A stretch of 64,000 bases of DNA, from assembly GCA_965153455.1 (NCBI GenBank), contig OZ234497.1, positions 20,081,872-20,145,871 of the forward strand, read 5' to 3'. The stretch is from Sphagnum compactum. Taxonomy: Eukaryota; Bryophyta; Sphagnopsida; Sphagnales. The translations under genes and the position numbers were made by a program. Of the stretch, positions 14,601 to 24,489 are shown piece by piece. How positions within the stretch are numbered: position 1 is the stretch's first letter; each line of letters opens with the position of its first letter. The notes beneath the pieces were generated by a model that had not been told where the DNA came from, did no database searches, and was given only the letters and a program-made list of their open reading frames with translations.

Positions 14601-16497
14601 TTTTACTTAAGTAAGGGCTATTTTTACTACCTACCTGCTAACAACCTGCATGTGGGTTGTTAGTAGGTAGGTAAACAACAAACAACTGAGCTAACCACCA
14701 TGGTTAGCTAGGGAACTGGAACCCAACAGAAAACTGTCTTATGACCACTTACCATTCATCCTTCATGGTTCACTGGTGGGTGCTGCTGGTTCACTGTGGC
14801 CAAGACGCTGGGCCTTTTGAAAGCCAGAACGCCAGGCCCTTGTTGCTGAGGAAAAATTCCTCTCTGTAAGGTCCCTTCCAAAATACACTAGGAATTTTCT
14901 CCAGAGAGCTTTTTGCAGGTAAGAGAGAAAACTCACAGGATGATCAAATTCGACAGATTCGCGATGGCAGCGGGCAAGGGACCTTGAATTCCTCTGTTCG
15001 ATAAGTCCCTGCAACATAACCACAAAGTGGATCGCACACGCTAATTAGGGAAGTCGATCAATTTTGGAGCTCTATAATTTCCCTTTTTACAATGAGAGAT
15101 TTCGGCACAAGAACGAGAAGTCTAGCAAACACATCTAGTATATCTATTTACTCTTGCATCTGCTGCAGTGGCTGGGTAAGTATTCGTGAAGAAAGAATTC
15201 ATGGAAAACTTGTCCTAAACTCATGTAGCATCATATTATTCAAGCCGTGACACATAAAATACTTCCAGAATGGTTATCACGAATTCCTTATCTCCGACCA
15301 AGTTAATACGCATCGGGAATCAATGAGCAATCAAAGACCCAAATCTGGATAATGTGAAGGTTTGAAGTAGGCTGCTTACAAAATTGCGATGCTAAAGAGG
15401 AAGGACTCATGATTAATGCTATAGTTGTTATACGGATCTTGAAACTTCACAGAAGTGCAGACGATTCCTAGCCAAGTTTCTGTGAAGCAAGGAAAGACGT
15501 TGTTTGGACTGATCTGCGGCCATTCTATGTAGTGGGGCTCACTCCAAAGTTTGAATAAAGTCTGTACAGCATTCGCTGGCACCAAAAACACACATGAACA
15601 AGCCATCTTCCTTGTCAGCCACAAACACAGACAGGCCTTCTTCCAAATTCAGTTTATCTTCCACAAAGCTAAGCCCTGAACAGGCGCTGAACAGTGTCAA
15701 CTTATTAAGAAGACCTTTAACCACAGATCTGATGTCCGTATGATGCCAATGAATTTTCGCAAGTGATCAGCTACTCGAGATCCATGACCTTATACGATTC
15801 CGTTTCTCCTCTCCAGAATCCTGAAAAATTATGAGCTTTTGTACTGACTTCGACTATCTAGACGTCCTACAAAACTGATCCGGTGCAAAATTCTTCAATC
15901 GAGAAGCATATTGCAGGATCAGATACAGATACGTTAGAAGATGATCACTATCTATTTCTTATGCACCTCAAAAAAATCTAACCCGGCAGAAGCTCGACAC
16001 GTTATCATAAATTGCTGCTATATTCATAGTAAGATGAATAAATATTCTGGTAGACCTATGTATGTTGCAGGTGTTTGAGTACGCTTCTCTGAAAATCGGC
16101 CAAAGATGCACAAAGATCTAGGTCAAAATTCCATACCCTCTTGTAGCGGATAATAGTAATACGTTGAGGAATTAGTAGAGGCGGAATTATTGATCAGCGT
16201 CCAACCCCACCCTGGATACCGTTCTGAGGTGTTCTGAGCCACTGCAGCTTGAAAGAAAAGGGCGTGAAAGAGCAAGATAACTAGAGCAAGCCTGCAGCCA
16301 CTTGTGTAAAGACAGCCATGACGATAAACGGCATTAGGAAGAAGAGTGCCGCGAGGTTTGCCATGATCATTGGTGGACCAGCAAAGTGCATATTGATCAA
16401 CGTCGTTGCTGCAAGTCTCTACACCCATAATAGCAGGCTCATGAGCAATTATAGAAGTGCTGGAACTATTCAAGCTCAGCTTGCTGCAGCTACCCAT
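2912..16497 (-). CDS. Gene A: LRR receptor-like Ser/Thr kinase (15 exons)
   Basis: Predicted plasma-membrane receptor kinase. I joined the exons 16497-16137, 15575-15380, 15008-14937, 11134-11063, 10784-10614, 9407-9339, 9049-8894, 7734-7591, 7249-7143, 6851-6663, 5608-5490, 5337-5127, 4331-4094, 3723-3573 and 3286-2912. Every junction is GT-AG, phases match throughout, and the sum is 2631 nt (876 residues plus stop). The domain order is leader with hydrophobic segment, LRR cap, about nine LRRs, cysteine-bearing juxtamembrane segment, transmembrane helix and kinase. The model is supported by exon-by-exon agreement with gene B (45990-58067). The start is the ATG at 16497, which is conserved in B; a second in-frame ATG lies 23 codons later. 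The 3' end is frameshifted relative to B (see the entry at 2851). Family membership is clear; ligand and pathway are unknown. Confidence 0.9.
6663..6851 (-). other. Gene A exon 10: transmembrane and juxtamembrane
   Basis: The exon encodes a hydrophobic helix ([20 protein letters not shown], about residues 454-479) followed by a basic stop-transfer sequence (KARKDK) and a Gln/Lys-rich cytosolic segment with a near-repeat ([14 protein letters not shown]). At 189 nt it is 45 nt longer than exon 10 of gene B, an in-frame difference of 15 residues in the cytosolic juxtamembrane. Confidence 0.85.
12700..13600. repeat. Degenerate GAACC/AACTGG low-complexity tract
   Basis: The tract consists of diverged short words such as gaactgg, aaccaga, aaactggg and gttaactg without a clean period. 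A related tract lies at about 54.43-55.15 kb in gene B intron 3, so it predates the duplication of the two genes. Confidence 0.65.
14418..14801. mobile_element. MITE in gene A intron 3 (GTAG-rich, Mutator-like)
   Basis: A 384-bp non-autonomous element. Its left end GGCCACAGTTGAACC is inverted at the right end (GGTTCACTGTGGCC). The termini continue with CACCCACGAGCGCACC and its inverted counterpart. It is flanked by an imperfect 10-bp direct repeat, AATACGCCGG (14408-14417) and AAGACGCTGG (14802-14811). Gene B intron 3 carries the uninterrupted flanking sequence around 56.57-56.60 kb. The interior is rich in GTAG/CTAC words and contains a strong hairpin. Related copies lie at 18.12, 27.5-28.02 and 29.29 kb. 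Confidence 0.75.
14628..14673. repeat. Perfect-like hairpin inside the MITE
   Basis: The arms 14628-14646 and 14655-14673 (19 nt, one mismatch; left arm TACCTACCTGCTAACAACC) are separated by an 8-nt loop. They sit in the centre of the 14418-14801 element. Confidence 0.8.
16137..16497 (-). other. Gene A exon 1: leader and signal/anchor segment
   Basis: This exon codes for about 120 residues. Roughly 65 polar residues precede a hydrophobic stretch ([20 protein letters not shown]) that looks like a signal peptide or signal anchor. Asn/Ser/Tyr-rich sequence follows up to the donor GTATGG just below 16137 (phase 1). The leader is conserved in gene B with in-frame length changes only, including the cysteines and the HGKP and HGCLYT motifs, so it may be translated. 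A hydrophobic segment this far from the start is unusual for an RLK. Use of the second ATG (codon 24) would shorten but not remove the leader. Confidence 0.7.
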
Positions 16498-16804
16498 CTT
16501 GTTGCACGCTCCAGCAGCGGTCCGACTGTGGTATGCAAAAAAAATTTGAGCTCCACTGAGTTACCTGCAACACCTTAGCTTGGTGCGCACGGCCTTTTGT
16601 TACAAAGCTGGAAGAAATGGCTCTCTAGCTTGTGCAAGTGGTACCACTTGTCAGGGTGAAAACTCCCCCAGTCTTTCCTGTGTACGGTAAAACCCCACAC
16701 AGGAAAGCATTGCAACATAAGGGGCCTAAGATGAGAACCCCAGTCAAGTCCCACATTTGGAGAATGTCTCCCCCCCCAGGCACGGCCTTTCCCAATTAGA
16801 CTAA

Positions 16805-17183
16805 GGCCCGCTTTACACTAGGAAGTCGGGGCCAAAACAACTTGGGGCCAACTTTGAGCATTTTGGGGTTGCAAATTGGCCCCAAGTTACTAATAAATGC
16901 TAGCACATGAATGTCAGGATATTAATAAATGCTGGAACATTGGCCCCAATGGTTGCAAATTGGTGGCCTCCCAAATTTGATGGTATCCTTTTTCCAGCCT
17001 TGCCGCCAATACGAGGCCATTAAGTTCAGCATTCATTAGTACTTAGGGCAGATTGAAAAGTTTTTTTCTATTTCAGCCTTGACTCCTAGGGTAAAGCTCT
17101 TGGGGCTGATTTCAACTTTTGCACCAATAGGAATGCTGGATTTGGGTTGAACATCAGCCCTGACTCCTAGTGCAAAGCAGGCC
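16805..17183. mobile_element. Tourist-like MITE upstream of gene A
   Basis: A 379-bp element with TIRs starting GGCCCGCTTTACACTAGGA on the left and, inverted, GGCCTGCTTTGCACTAGGA on the right. A 3-bp TAA target duplication lies at 16802-16804 and 17184-17186. Short TIRs plus a TAA/TTA duplication are typical of PIF/Harbinger (Tourist) MITEs. It lies between gene A exon 1 and the upstream segment shared with gene B, where it is absent. Confidence 0.85.
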
Positions 17184-17269
17184 TAATATTATTATGAACC
17201 GATATATAGGTAGATTGGGAGGTGTAAGAGAAGGACGGTTCTCATGCCTACTAGTCAAGACCGGGAGGG

Positions 17270-18000
17270 ATCTTATGCCTATTTGTAGGTGTGACATCCC
17301 TCCCCCTATCAAGGAGTAGGTGTAAGATCTGTCCTCTTTTCTAAGAGGGATTGTTATGGACATAAGGTGCCTGGCCTCCAAAATACGATTAGGAAATTTC
17401 TCCTAGTGCCTTATGGTAGTTTGTGAACACTAAAGATTTCCCACTTACGACTAAATCAGGAACTGCTCAGAGTCTAGATTTAATATTTCTGGGGCTTAAA
17501 AGGTCAACAATAAGAATCCTTCATAAAAAAAGGTCAAGATACGAGCCTGACTCAACTGTGCTGATTCGTGCTTTTGTCCCGATTCTTGAATCTCTTTGAA
17601 TCTCGTTGAATCTCCTCCTCTTGGCATAAAAGTCTTTGATGGAATCTTTCCTAGTGACTACTAACTAGTCAAGCAGTTTCCTCCTTTAGTCCTAGTGCTT
17701 ACTTTTGTAATGCAATAAACATTGGAAGATTCAGTTGTCAATTTCCCTTTCTCACAAATACAAAGAGGATAGATAGAAAAGAAAAAAGTGGGTGGTGCTT
17801 GAATCTTCTTAGGCAATCATAGTTTTGATGACTTGTTGTCAGTTTCTCACATACTTTTTTCCCCTTTTAATAATGTTCCTATTGTTTTCTTTTCTATACA
17901 GTGTTTTTCTTCGATTTTTCCATTCCACAAGACTTTATTGCTGAAAAACACATGTTACTCTGAAAATACACCGTTTTCCAAGTACAGTATTTCTCAAAGA
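17270..18000 (-). promoter_or_regulatory. Upstream segment of gene A, shared with B and 63.5 kb
   Basis: Shared landmarks run in order: GTAGGTGTAAGATC, CCTTATGGTAGTT, GACTAAATCAGG, TCTAGATTTAA.ATTTC, GAATCTCCTCC, AAAAGTCTTTGAT, TGCAATAAA and TTTCTCACAAA. The same order appears at 58.43-59.08 kb and at 63.54-64.0 kb. It is upstream of both receptor genes, so it may hold promoter sequence, but it could also be an unrecognised dispersed element. I cannot define a core promoter. Confidence 0.5.
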
Positions 18001-18123
18001 ATTGTTTGCTAAGTAAACAAAATTTGTCAAAAGATTCACTTACCCTATTGCACAAGAAAGTACGGAAGATTCTGTGTTCCCTTGACTTTCTCTAGGGGGA
18101 AAGGAAGTGAAAGTTTGAAAAAA

Positions 18124-18810
18124 TGAACCAGCACCCTCCAGTGCACCATTCACTGGATGCCCCCTTACCCACTTAATGGTTGTAGATGGACCTCAACAGA
18201 AATAATTTCTGGTTTCACCTTCGTAACGTTTCACTTTCATAAGAAGTAGGTCATAGACAGCCAGGGCAAAATGACAATTGCATTGGGAAGTTACTTGGAC
18301 AGAAGATGGTGCATCATGCCATTAAGCCTTTTTGGTTCCCTGTGTTCCCAATGGCCATTCCCCAAAAGTCATACAGGGAACAACCATTGGGAACACAGTA
18401 CCTCAAAATCTCCAATTAACAGTATATATATATACCTCTTTTAAATATTGTTCCCAATGGGAGGAAAATGGGGGCCAGTAGGCTGAGATACCAAACTTGC
18501 CTATGATGAGGTCCTGGTATCAAACCCAGTGCTACATACTGAGCTGCTTTAGTACATAGCAGCTTTGGCCCATGGTGCACCCTGGAAATGGGTACTACAG
18601 CACTGGTGCAACACCACAAACATAGAGATTGCAAAAATTCTTCACCAAACAATTTCTAAGGCATTGGAACAAAGAAGCAATCTCATCCACCATCTTTTGT
18701 CCAAGTAACTTCCCAATGTGGTTGTCATTTCACCCTGGCCGGTCATATACATAGGCAGACAGGCAGGAAAATAGGTTTTTACCAGTTAATCCTTAACCAC
18801 CATTTGGCCA
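18124..18810. mobile_element. Older GTAG-type MITE split by a later insertion
   Basis: The left part (TGAACCAGCACCCTCCAGTG from about 18124, then CACTGGATGCCCCCTTA) and right part (after 18740: GGTCATATACATAGGCAGAC) together match 14430-14575, which is uninterrupted there. The element is interrupted by the 18260-18740 MITE, and its right terminus seems lost near 18.81 kb. Confidence 0.7.
18260..18740. mobile_element. Mutator-like MITE nested in older MITE
   Basis: A 481-bp element with roughly 50-bp TIRs: GCCAGGGCAAAATGACAA on the left, and CACCATCTTTTGTCCAAG through CCCTGGCC on the right. The 11-bp target duplication is GGTCATAGACA (18249-18259) and GGTCATATACA (18741-18751), with one difference. 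Long TIRs and a 9-11 bp duplication fit the Mutator superfamily. An internal inverted repeat (GTGTTCCCAATGG / CCATTGGGAACAC) lies near 18340-18400. Confidence 0.8.
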
Positions 18811-19680
18811 AAAAAGTCCAACTTTGAAAGAGGTACAGACCTTCAGAAATGTCATGTAAAAGAGTTGTAGAAGACTTTGAGCCAAATCTTTCAGTACCAA
18901 AAAAATAGGGATTTGGCTGAGATATGATTTTTACATACCGCCCACAACTTTCTTATCCTTGATGTTCCTATCCATTGCATGGAACATGTGTCTTCTTCTT
19001 CCAACTCTTGAATCATATAAATTTTAGTTATGACACAACCTTTTTAATACATCAGTGGGTCAAAACAAAAGGAAAAAGTCAAATTTGGTTTCACCATAAG
19101 ATAAAGAAGTGTTTAGCCTTTGCTCCTCACCTTTCCATACAACTACTGGAATTTGAACGTTGGGAGAATTCCATGTGTTTTTTAAAACAATTCCTTGTAT
19201 GACAATTCTTCCATCATTTGCACACTATGAAATTCAAGTTCCAATTCTTGAGTAGGAAGTTGGGAATCCAAATACCATTTTATGGTGTTAGGAGATAACC
19301 ATGTGTTTTCTAGCCTACCATCAAACTTGAGAATTTTGAAAAAGGCTCGCCAAAGTTTATTAATTTCTTTAATAGACTTATAATATAAATCACAAGATGT
19401 AAGCACAGGTTTACAACCCCAAACTTGAAATTTAGAACAGGAAATGAAGTATCATCCTCATCTATATATTTAACCACAACTTCTACACAATCAGAAAACC
19501 CCCATGGACTACATTAAGAAGTTGTAAGCATGCCCACACCTTCATATGCATCATAAAATTATTGTTTTCCCAAAATTCAGTTAAGTCTGTAGCTTTAGAC
19601 GAAGCATCAATGCATAATGTTAACAATTCAGTACTAGGTATAATCACACACTTACTTCTAACCTTAAATCAAAGCTAAAG
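18811..19680. other. Intergenic, no feature recognised
   Basis: AT-rich sequence with short spurious frames on both strands. I recognise no protein family, RNA gene or clean repeat. Confidence 0.5.
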
Positions 19681-19739
19681 CATAAACCACAAATTTGGAA
19701 AAGAAATTGGAAAAACTTTTATTGCAAATTTGCTAAAAT

Positions 19740-20720
19740 ATGAAAACAAAATTTGAAAATTTTCACCACACTTTTGAAACCAAAAAAATCAGAAAAAAAT
19801 GGGAATTTTCATTTCATACTACAATTTTGGAAAAGCAAATTGATAGAATATTGGGAGATTTTGCTAAACTCTTGAAACCATAAAATTGGAAATAATTTAT
19901 TTTTAAAAAAAATTTACTAGAATGCAAAACAAATTCGAGAAATTTCACCAAACTAAAAAAACCACAAAATTTTCAATATTCTGAAAAATATGACAAGAAA
20001 TTGGAAAAAATCACCAAACTATCAAAACCACAAAACTTGAAATAATTGGAAAGTTTTGTTCTTTGCTACAAATTCAAAAAGAATGGAAATTTTTTTGGAA
20101 ATTTTCACCAAAGTCTCAAAACTACACAATTATAAAAAATTTGGAGAAGTTTCTTTTTTTTACTACAAATTATAAAATTTTGAAAAACATTTGGAAAATT
20201 TCACCAAACTTCCAAAATCAAGAATTTGTCAAAATTGGAAAATATCATTTTTCTTTACTGAAAACTCAGAAAAATATGATCCCAAAAAATTCAAAATTTT
20301 GTCAAATTATTGAAACCACAAATCTTGAATAAATTAGATTTCTTTTGTTCTATATTGTAAATTTGGAAAAACTCAAAGAAAATATTGAAAATTTCACCAA
20401 AGCCTTGAAACCATCAAAATTGGAAAATTTCATTGAATTCCCAAAACCACAAAATTAGTTAGAGTTGGAAATTTTTGTTTACTAGTGCAAATTTGGAAAA
20501 AAATGTGAAACTATGTAAACCGCAAACTCTACAAGAATTGGAAAATTCAAAAAAAAAATTCAAAATTGGCAAATTTTTCAAACTCTCAAAACCACAAAAT
20601 TTGAAAGAATTGAATTTTTTTATATTTTTATGGAAAATTCAGAAAATAATGACAAAAGATTGGAAAAATTTGTTAACTTTTTTAAAGACAAAATTATTAT
20701 TTTTACTTTCCTATTGTTTT
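19740..20720. repeat. Degenerate tandem repeat, about 95-bp unit
   Basis: The core TTTCACCAAACT.T.AAAACC recurs near 19763, 19859, 19945, 20011, 20105, 20201, 20301 and 20394, with weaker copies to about 20.6 kb. Most intervals are 86-100 bp. Each unit is followed by ACAAAATT..GGAAA..TTGG words. This is an old, diverged A-rich satellite of about ten units, and frames across it (20063-20332, 20475-20726) are artefacts. Confidence 0.75.
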
Positions 20721-22620
20721 GACTAACACTCTAAAGCTTGGTCCCTAACATTTCAACCTAAACACCTTGGTCCAAAAGAAAATTGGGAACTCCATTGTCG
20801 AAAGCTTCCCAATGCTTATTTGATTTCTAAAAGCTTGCACACACAAGAGTATTCAAATCAAGAACATTGGCAATGCCAAGAGTTTTTTGAAATGTTTTTT
20901 CTTTGTGAGTAGCAACATCGATGGGGCGAGAATGGACCATGTGTGATGATTGCATATGGTGATCCTCAATGCCATCACCAAGCTCCTTTTCTTGTTTTGA
21001 AAAGTAGCATTGACATTTGTAGCTTTTAGTTTTTTTTTGAAGAAAATTCACACACATTGTTGATCTATTCAAATGCTACAAAGGATGTCAACTTGGTTTT
21101 TTCAAGTGTTGAAGAGGACATCACATAGAAATTTGCACTAGTTCCATCAAAAGTTCCTTCAAGCTTTATTGCTATAAATTGTTCAAATGGAAGGTCATGC
21201 AACTCAAGCAACAAGCTTGTCTAGCCATCATTCCTTTCAAAGAATGCATGTGAACTTGCTAAAGAAGCTACCATCTTCTCTTTCATTCTTCTATCCTACC
21301 AAGCAATGTATCTCCTAAACATAAATCTAAATTTTTTAAGTTGTGAACTTTTTGGCTAACTCTAAGTTCTTCATTTTGCAAAGCTTTTAAGAGTGGCAAA
21401 CTTTTCCAAGTTTTAGGCCTTTTTTCTTATTTGCACTAAATTGTTTATAATTTTTTTCAATTTTTTTAGCTAATTATTTCCAACTTTTTTGTGTACCCAT
21501 AGTGCAAAAGCCCACCATAAGAAATGTTTGGTCATGTGGTGTTACTAAGAAGCTTTTTAATTACAACCACAAATTCAAATCATTCCAATCCCTCTCAATA
21601 ACAACGTGTTGGTAACATTTCATCCATGAACCTTCTTGCAGGTAATTGTTGGATAAACTTGATTTATATTGATGATTCTATTGCATTAGAAATCAAGTTG
21701 GACAATGTGTTAACTACATTGAACAAAGGTGAAATTAGATACTTAAACCTTCGTGAACAAGTTGGGTTTGATGAATTTTGGAACAATAGTGTGTCACTTG
21801 GGCATAGACCACAAACATTGTGTAATGATAGATGTGAGACACTTCATCATCAACTAGAAATAAAATTTGCTACACAACTAGATCGTGCTAATGTTGGTCT
21901 TGTTTAAGCTAATGTTGTAGTTCCACAAGGAGTTTGAAACATGACGATTCTCTAGCATTTGTAGGTTTTGCCATGGAAACATGGGGTGTGAGATGCTTGT
22001 AGAACCTAGCTAGTTCCATTAATAAGCTAATGGATGTTAACATTGGTAACATCCCCACAACATTGGAGCTTAAAAACAATAATTAAAAAAAATTGTTTGA
22101 TGGGACTATTGGTGTTGGAATTTATGGGGGAAGAAAAACAACATTTAGTATTTTTTATAGGTGACTCTTCTATTACTTGAATTGAACTTCTCCAAAGCTT
22201 CAAGATTGTTACAAAACTTCATGCTCCAAAAGCATCCTTGATGTTTTCCACCACAATAACATTTGGAGCACAAGATCTCTTCTCAAGTGTGACACCCCAA
22301 TTGTTTGTGTTGTTCTCTTGGTCCAAGAATATGGTAGCTTTTTTTTTGTTGGAAAAATTATTGCCATTTTTTTTTAAAGGCCCAATACTAGTTAAAGGGA
22401 AAAGGGGGGAAAATCATTAAAATTCCTTGAAAAACACCCAAGGTTTGGGCTAGAAAACAAAGTTACAACATCATGGAATTGCCACCCTAAACCCTTTTAG
22501 GTTGTTGCCTATTCACATGGAGGAAAATTGTACAAATCTTACCCAAAAGCCACAATATAGCTATCCACATGCTTTATTTGTGAAAAACTCTAATATTTTC
22601 TTACCACCTTTCTTGTTTAG
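20721..22620. other. Intergenic with unrecognised short frames
   Basis: The longest frames are 20827-21072 (minus; contains GIANVLDLNTLVCASF) and 21626-21907 (plus; 93 codons, Asp/Glu/Leu-rich). Neither matches a family I can name. The codon use looks protein-like, so these may be fragments of degraded elements. Confidence 0.35.
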
Positions 22621-22639
22621 TGTTCATTGAAGGTCACTA

Positions 22640-22800
22640 TAGCTTCATTCCTTTGTGTTTCATCTCATAGCCATTCTTTGAACTTGTGTTTTGTCTTATG
22701 GCTACTCCTTGAGCTTGTGTTTTGTCTCATCACCATTCAATGAAATTGTGTTTTGTCACCTTGCCATTTAATGAAGTTGCGTTTCCTCTCCTTGCTAGAT
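22640..22800. repeat. 31-bp minisatellite, about five units
   Basis: TGTGTTT (last copy TGCGTTT) recurs at 22654, 22685, 22716, 22747 and 22778, exactly 31 bp apart. Each is preceded by TTGAACT/AATGAA-type sequence and followed by GTCTCAT/CCATTC-type sequence. Units are diverged and not separated by unique spacers. Confidence 0.8.
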
Positions 22801-24480
22801 AACATTGCAATTTCCTTTGTAATCACCAACAACTTTTAAATTGAGTTTAATTAACTTGATCAAGCAATGCTTCACAAAGAAGGAAAGTCATTGAAGTTCA
22901 TAAAAAGTTTTGAAGTTCCCCCCTTAGCAAAAGGGAACATTTCTTTGCCAAGCCCAATGGATTTAATTCTTGTTTGTCATGGATATTGAAACCTTAAAGC
23001 ATGCTTGTGTTATTGCGATGTGGAAAATGGTTGTCACAATTTGTAAACATCATGTGCATTTTGCAATGGATTTGTTCAAATTAAAATGATCAAAATTTAT
23101 TACACAATATTGCCACATTTTGATGCAATAGAATCTACAACCATTACACTATCTATTTAGATTTCCATCGATTCTCCACAAAAGGCATCAAATAAGCAAT
23201 TACCCTTTGTCTTAAGTTTTTTTATTCTATTTTTAAATCATCTTAAAAAATTGAAACTTTCATTGGAAGTTTGTAACCATAACTTTGGGATGTGTTGAAT
23301 CAATTCTGATGTTGTGCAATTCCAAAGAAGAAAAGTTTTGATATAGTTCTTGTTATTTTGTGCATTTTGGAAAACAATCAAAACTTGATAATGTGCCCAT
23401 GGAATGAGACTTTGTGTAGATTTTGCTACTACCTATTATCTTGAATGATTTTTTACACTTAGAATGACCCTAAAAAATTAGAGCACAGCCCTTACACAAG
23501 CTAACTTTTTGAAATTTCAAGAAAAGAACACTTGGGGTTCCTTTGTTTAGGAACACAAAAGGAACACAAAAGGAACATTTTTTTCATTTTTAAAATTATT
23601 TTTAATATCTAAGAAGGCCTCAAACTCATCTTTTTTATTTGTTTAATTGATAGTGGATTGATGCAACCAAATATTTTTGAGCAATTTTTGAAGTTTTTGA
23701 AAGGTGATCACATTCATGTTTACAAATTTGTAGTAATTTTCACTACTTTTTTCAATAAAAAATTTGGGCCATAACATGGGGATTATAATTGATAAACAAA
23801 ACTTTACAACGGTGCAACTTGACATTTTATAATAAGGGGTTTAGAATTATAAAAATACATGTTAGGAATACAAATCTTACTTGTGTAGCTTATGTAAGTG
23901 TTTACAATTTTTTCATAGTGTATACATAGATGGGGAACACAAACCCCATGTGGTGCAAGTCAATAAATTTAAACTACAATGTAAAAAGATTAAATTTAGT
24001 TAAACTAAACTAGGTCCACCTTTCCCTGAACTTTAGTGAAGTGCTTCTAAGTGGTACCACCCAAGGATTGTTACCCTATACTATAAGTCTTATAATTAAA
24101 AGTAGGGTGTTTTTGGGTTTCTAATCACTCCTTAAATCATTTGGTGTTCTGATAAAACAATTTTGTAGTAACTGATCCACTGGACTAATAAAATGATGGC
24201 ACATTAATTTTTTTTCCTAAAGTTACTTTTATGTAATGTGGGAATTGATTCTACAACCTCCTCCATTTGTTCTTCTTAACCTTTCATGTATAAAACAACT
24301 TAGATGCACACTTGACTTGTTATGAATTGGATAGTCAAAAGTTCATGTGTTCATGTGAGGTTTCTAGTTTCTTAAGTATGATCTATTACTATGAATTTTC
24401 TTGCTTGAGTTTGTCAACTGTGTTTCATAATTCCTTCACAACTCCCTAAGTTTTATAAGTTTAATAATTTTTATTCTACA
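22801..24480. other. Intergenic, no feature recognised
   Basis: AT-rich sequence without a convincing frame, RNA gene or repeat. It may include the unseen left end of the hAT-like element that follows. Confidence 0.4.
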
Positions 24481-24489
24481 AGGAAACTT

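Larger units (their letters stand above)
11135..14936 (-). other. Gene A intron 3: large repeat-rich intron
   Basis: This 3.8 kb intron separates the first two 72-nt LRR exons. It contains a degenerate GAACC/AACTGG-rich low-complexity stretch (about 12.7-13.6 kb), a dispersed repeat with GGGCCTA..GATGAGG (about 13.92 kb) and a MITE (14418-14801). Gene B intron 3 has the first two at matching positions. I found no further LRR exon in it, but did not search exhaustively. Confidence 0.7.
7143..15575 (-). other. Gene A exons 2-9: LRR ectodomain
   Basis: Exon 2 (196 nt) is an LRR N-terminal cap: [10 protein letters not shown], a Trp-rich stretch, then [12 protein letters not shown]. Exons 3 and 4 are 72 nt each and encode one 24-residue LRR apiece ([24 protein letters not shown]). 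Exon 5 gives [15 protein letters not shown] and a second repeat, exon 6 [14 protein letters not shown], exon 7 [11 protein letters not shown] and [12 protein letters not shown], exon 8 [13 protein letters not shown] and [13 protein letters not shown]. Exon 9 closes with [10 protein letters not shown] and FYFCNANY just before the membrane. I count about nine repeats and see no malectin domain. This layout, including the LENNPCC closing motif, is like LRR-VIII-1 receptors such as HPCA1. Introns after exons 2-8 are all phase 2, typical of LRR exon multiplication. Confidence 0.85.

Noticed and set aside
15539-15724. Apparent N-terminal extension of the LRR cap (VADKEDGL in A, VPDKADGL in B at about 57.3 kb)
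   Set aside because: In A it is out of frame with the cap, which first suggested a frameshift. Using the acceptor TGCCAG in both genes joins exon 1 to exon 2 in phase, so this sequence is intronic.
22640-22800. CRISPR-like array with 31-bp spacing
   Set aside because: Whole units repeat with divergence and there are no unique spacers; this is plant-type intergenic DNA.
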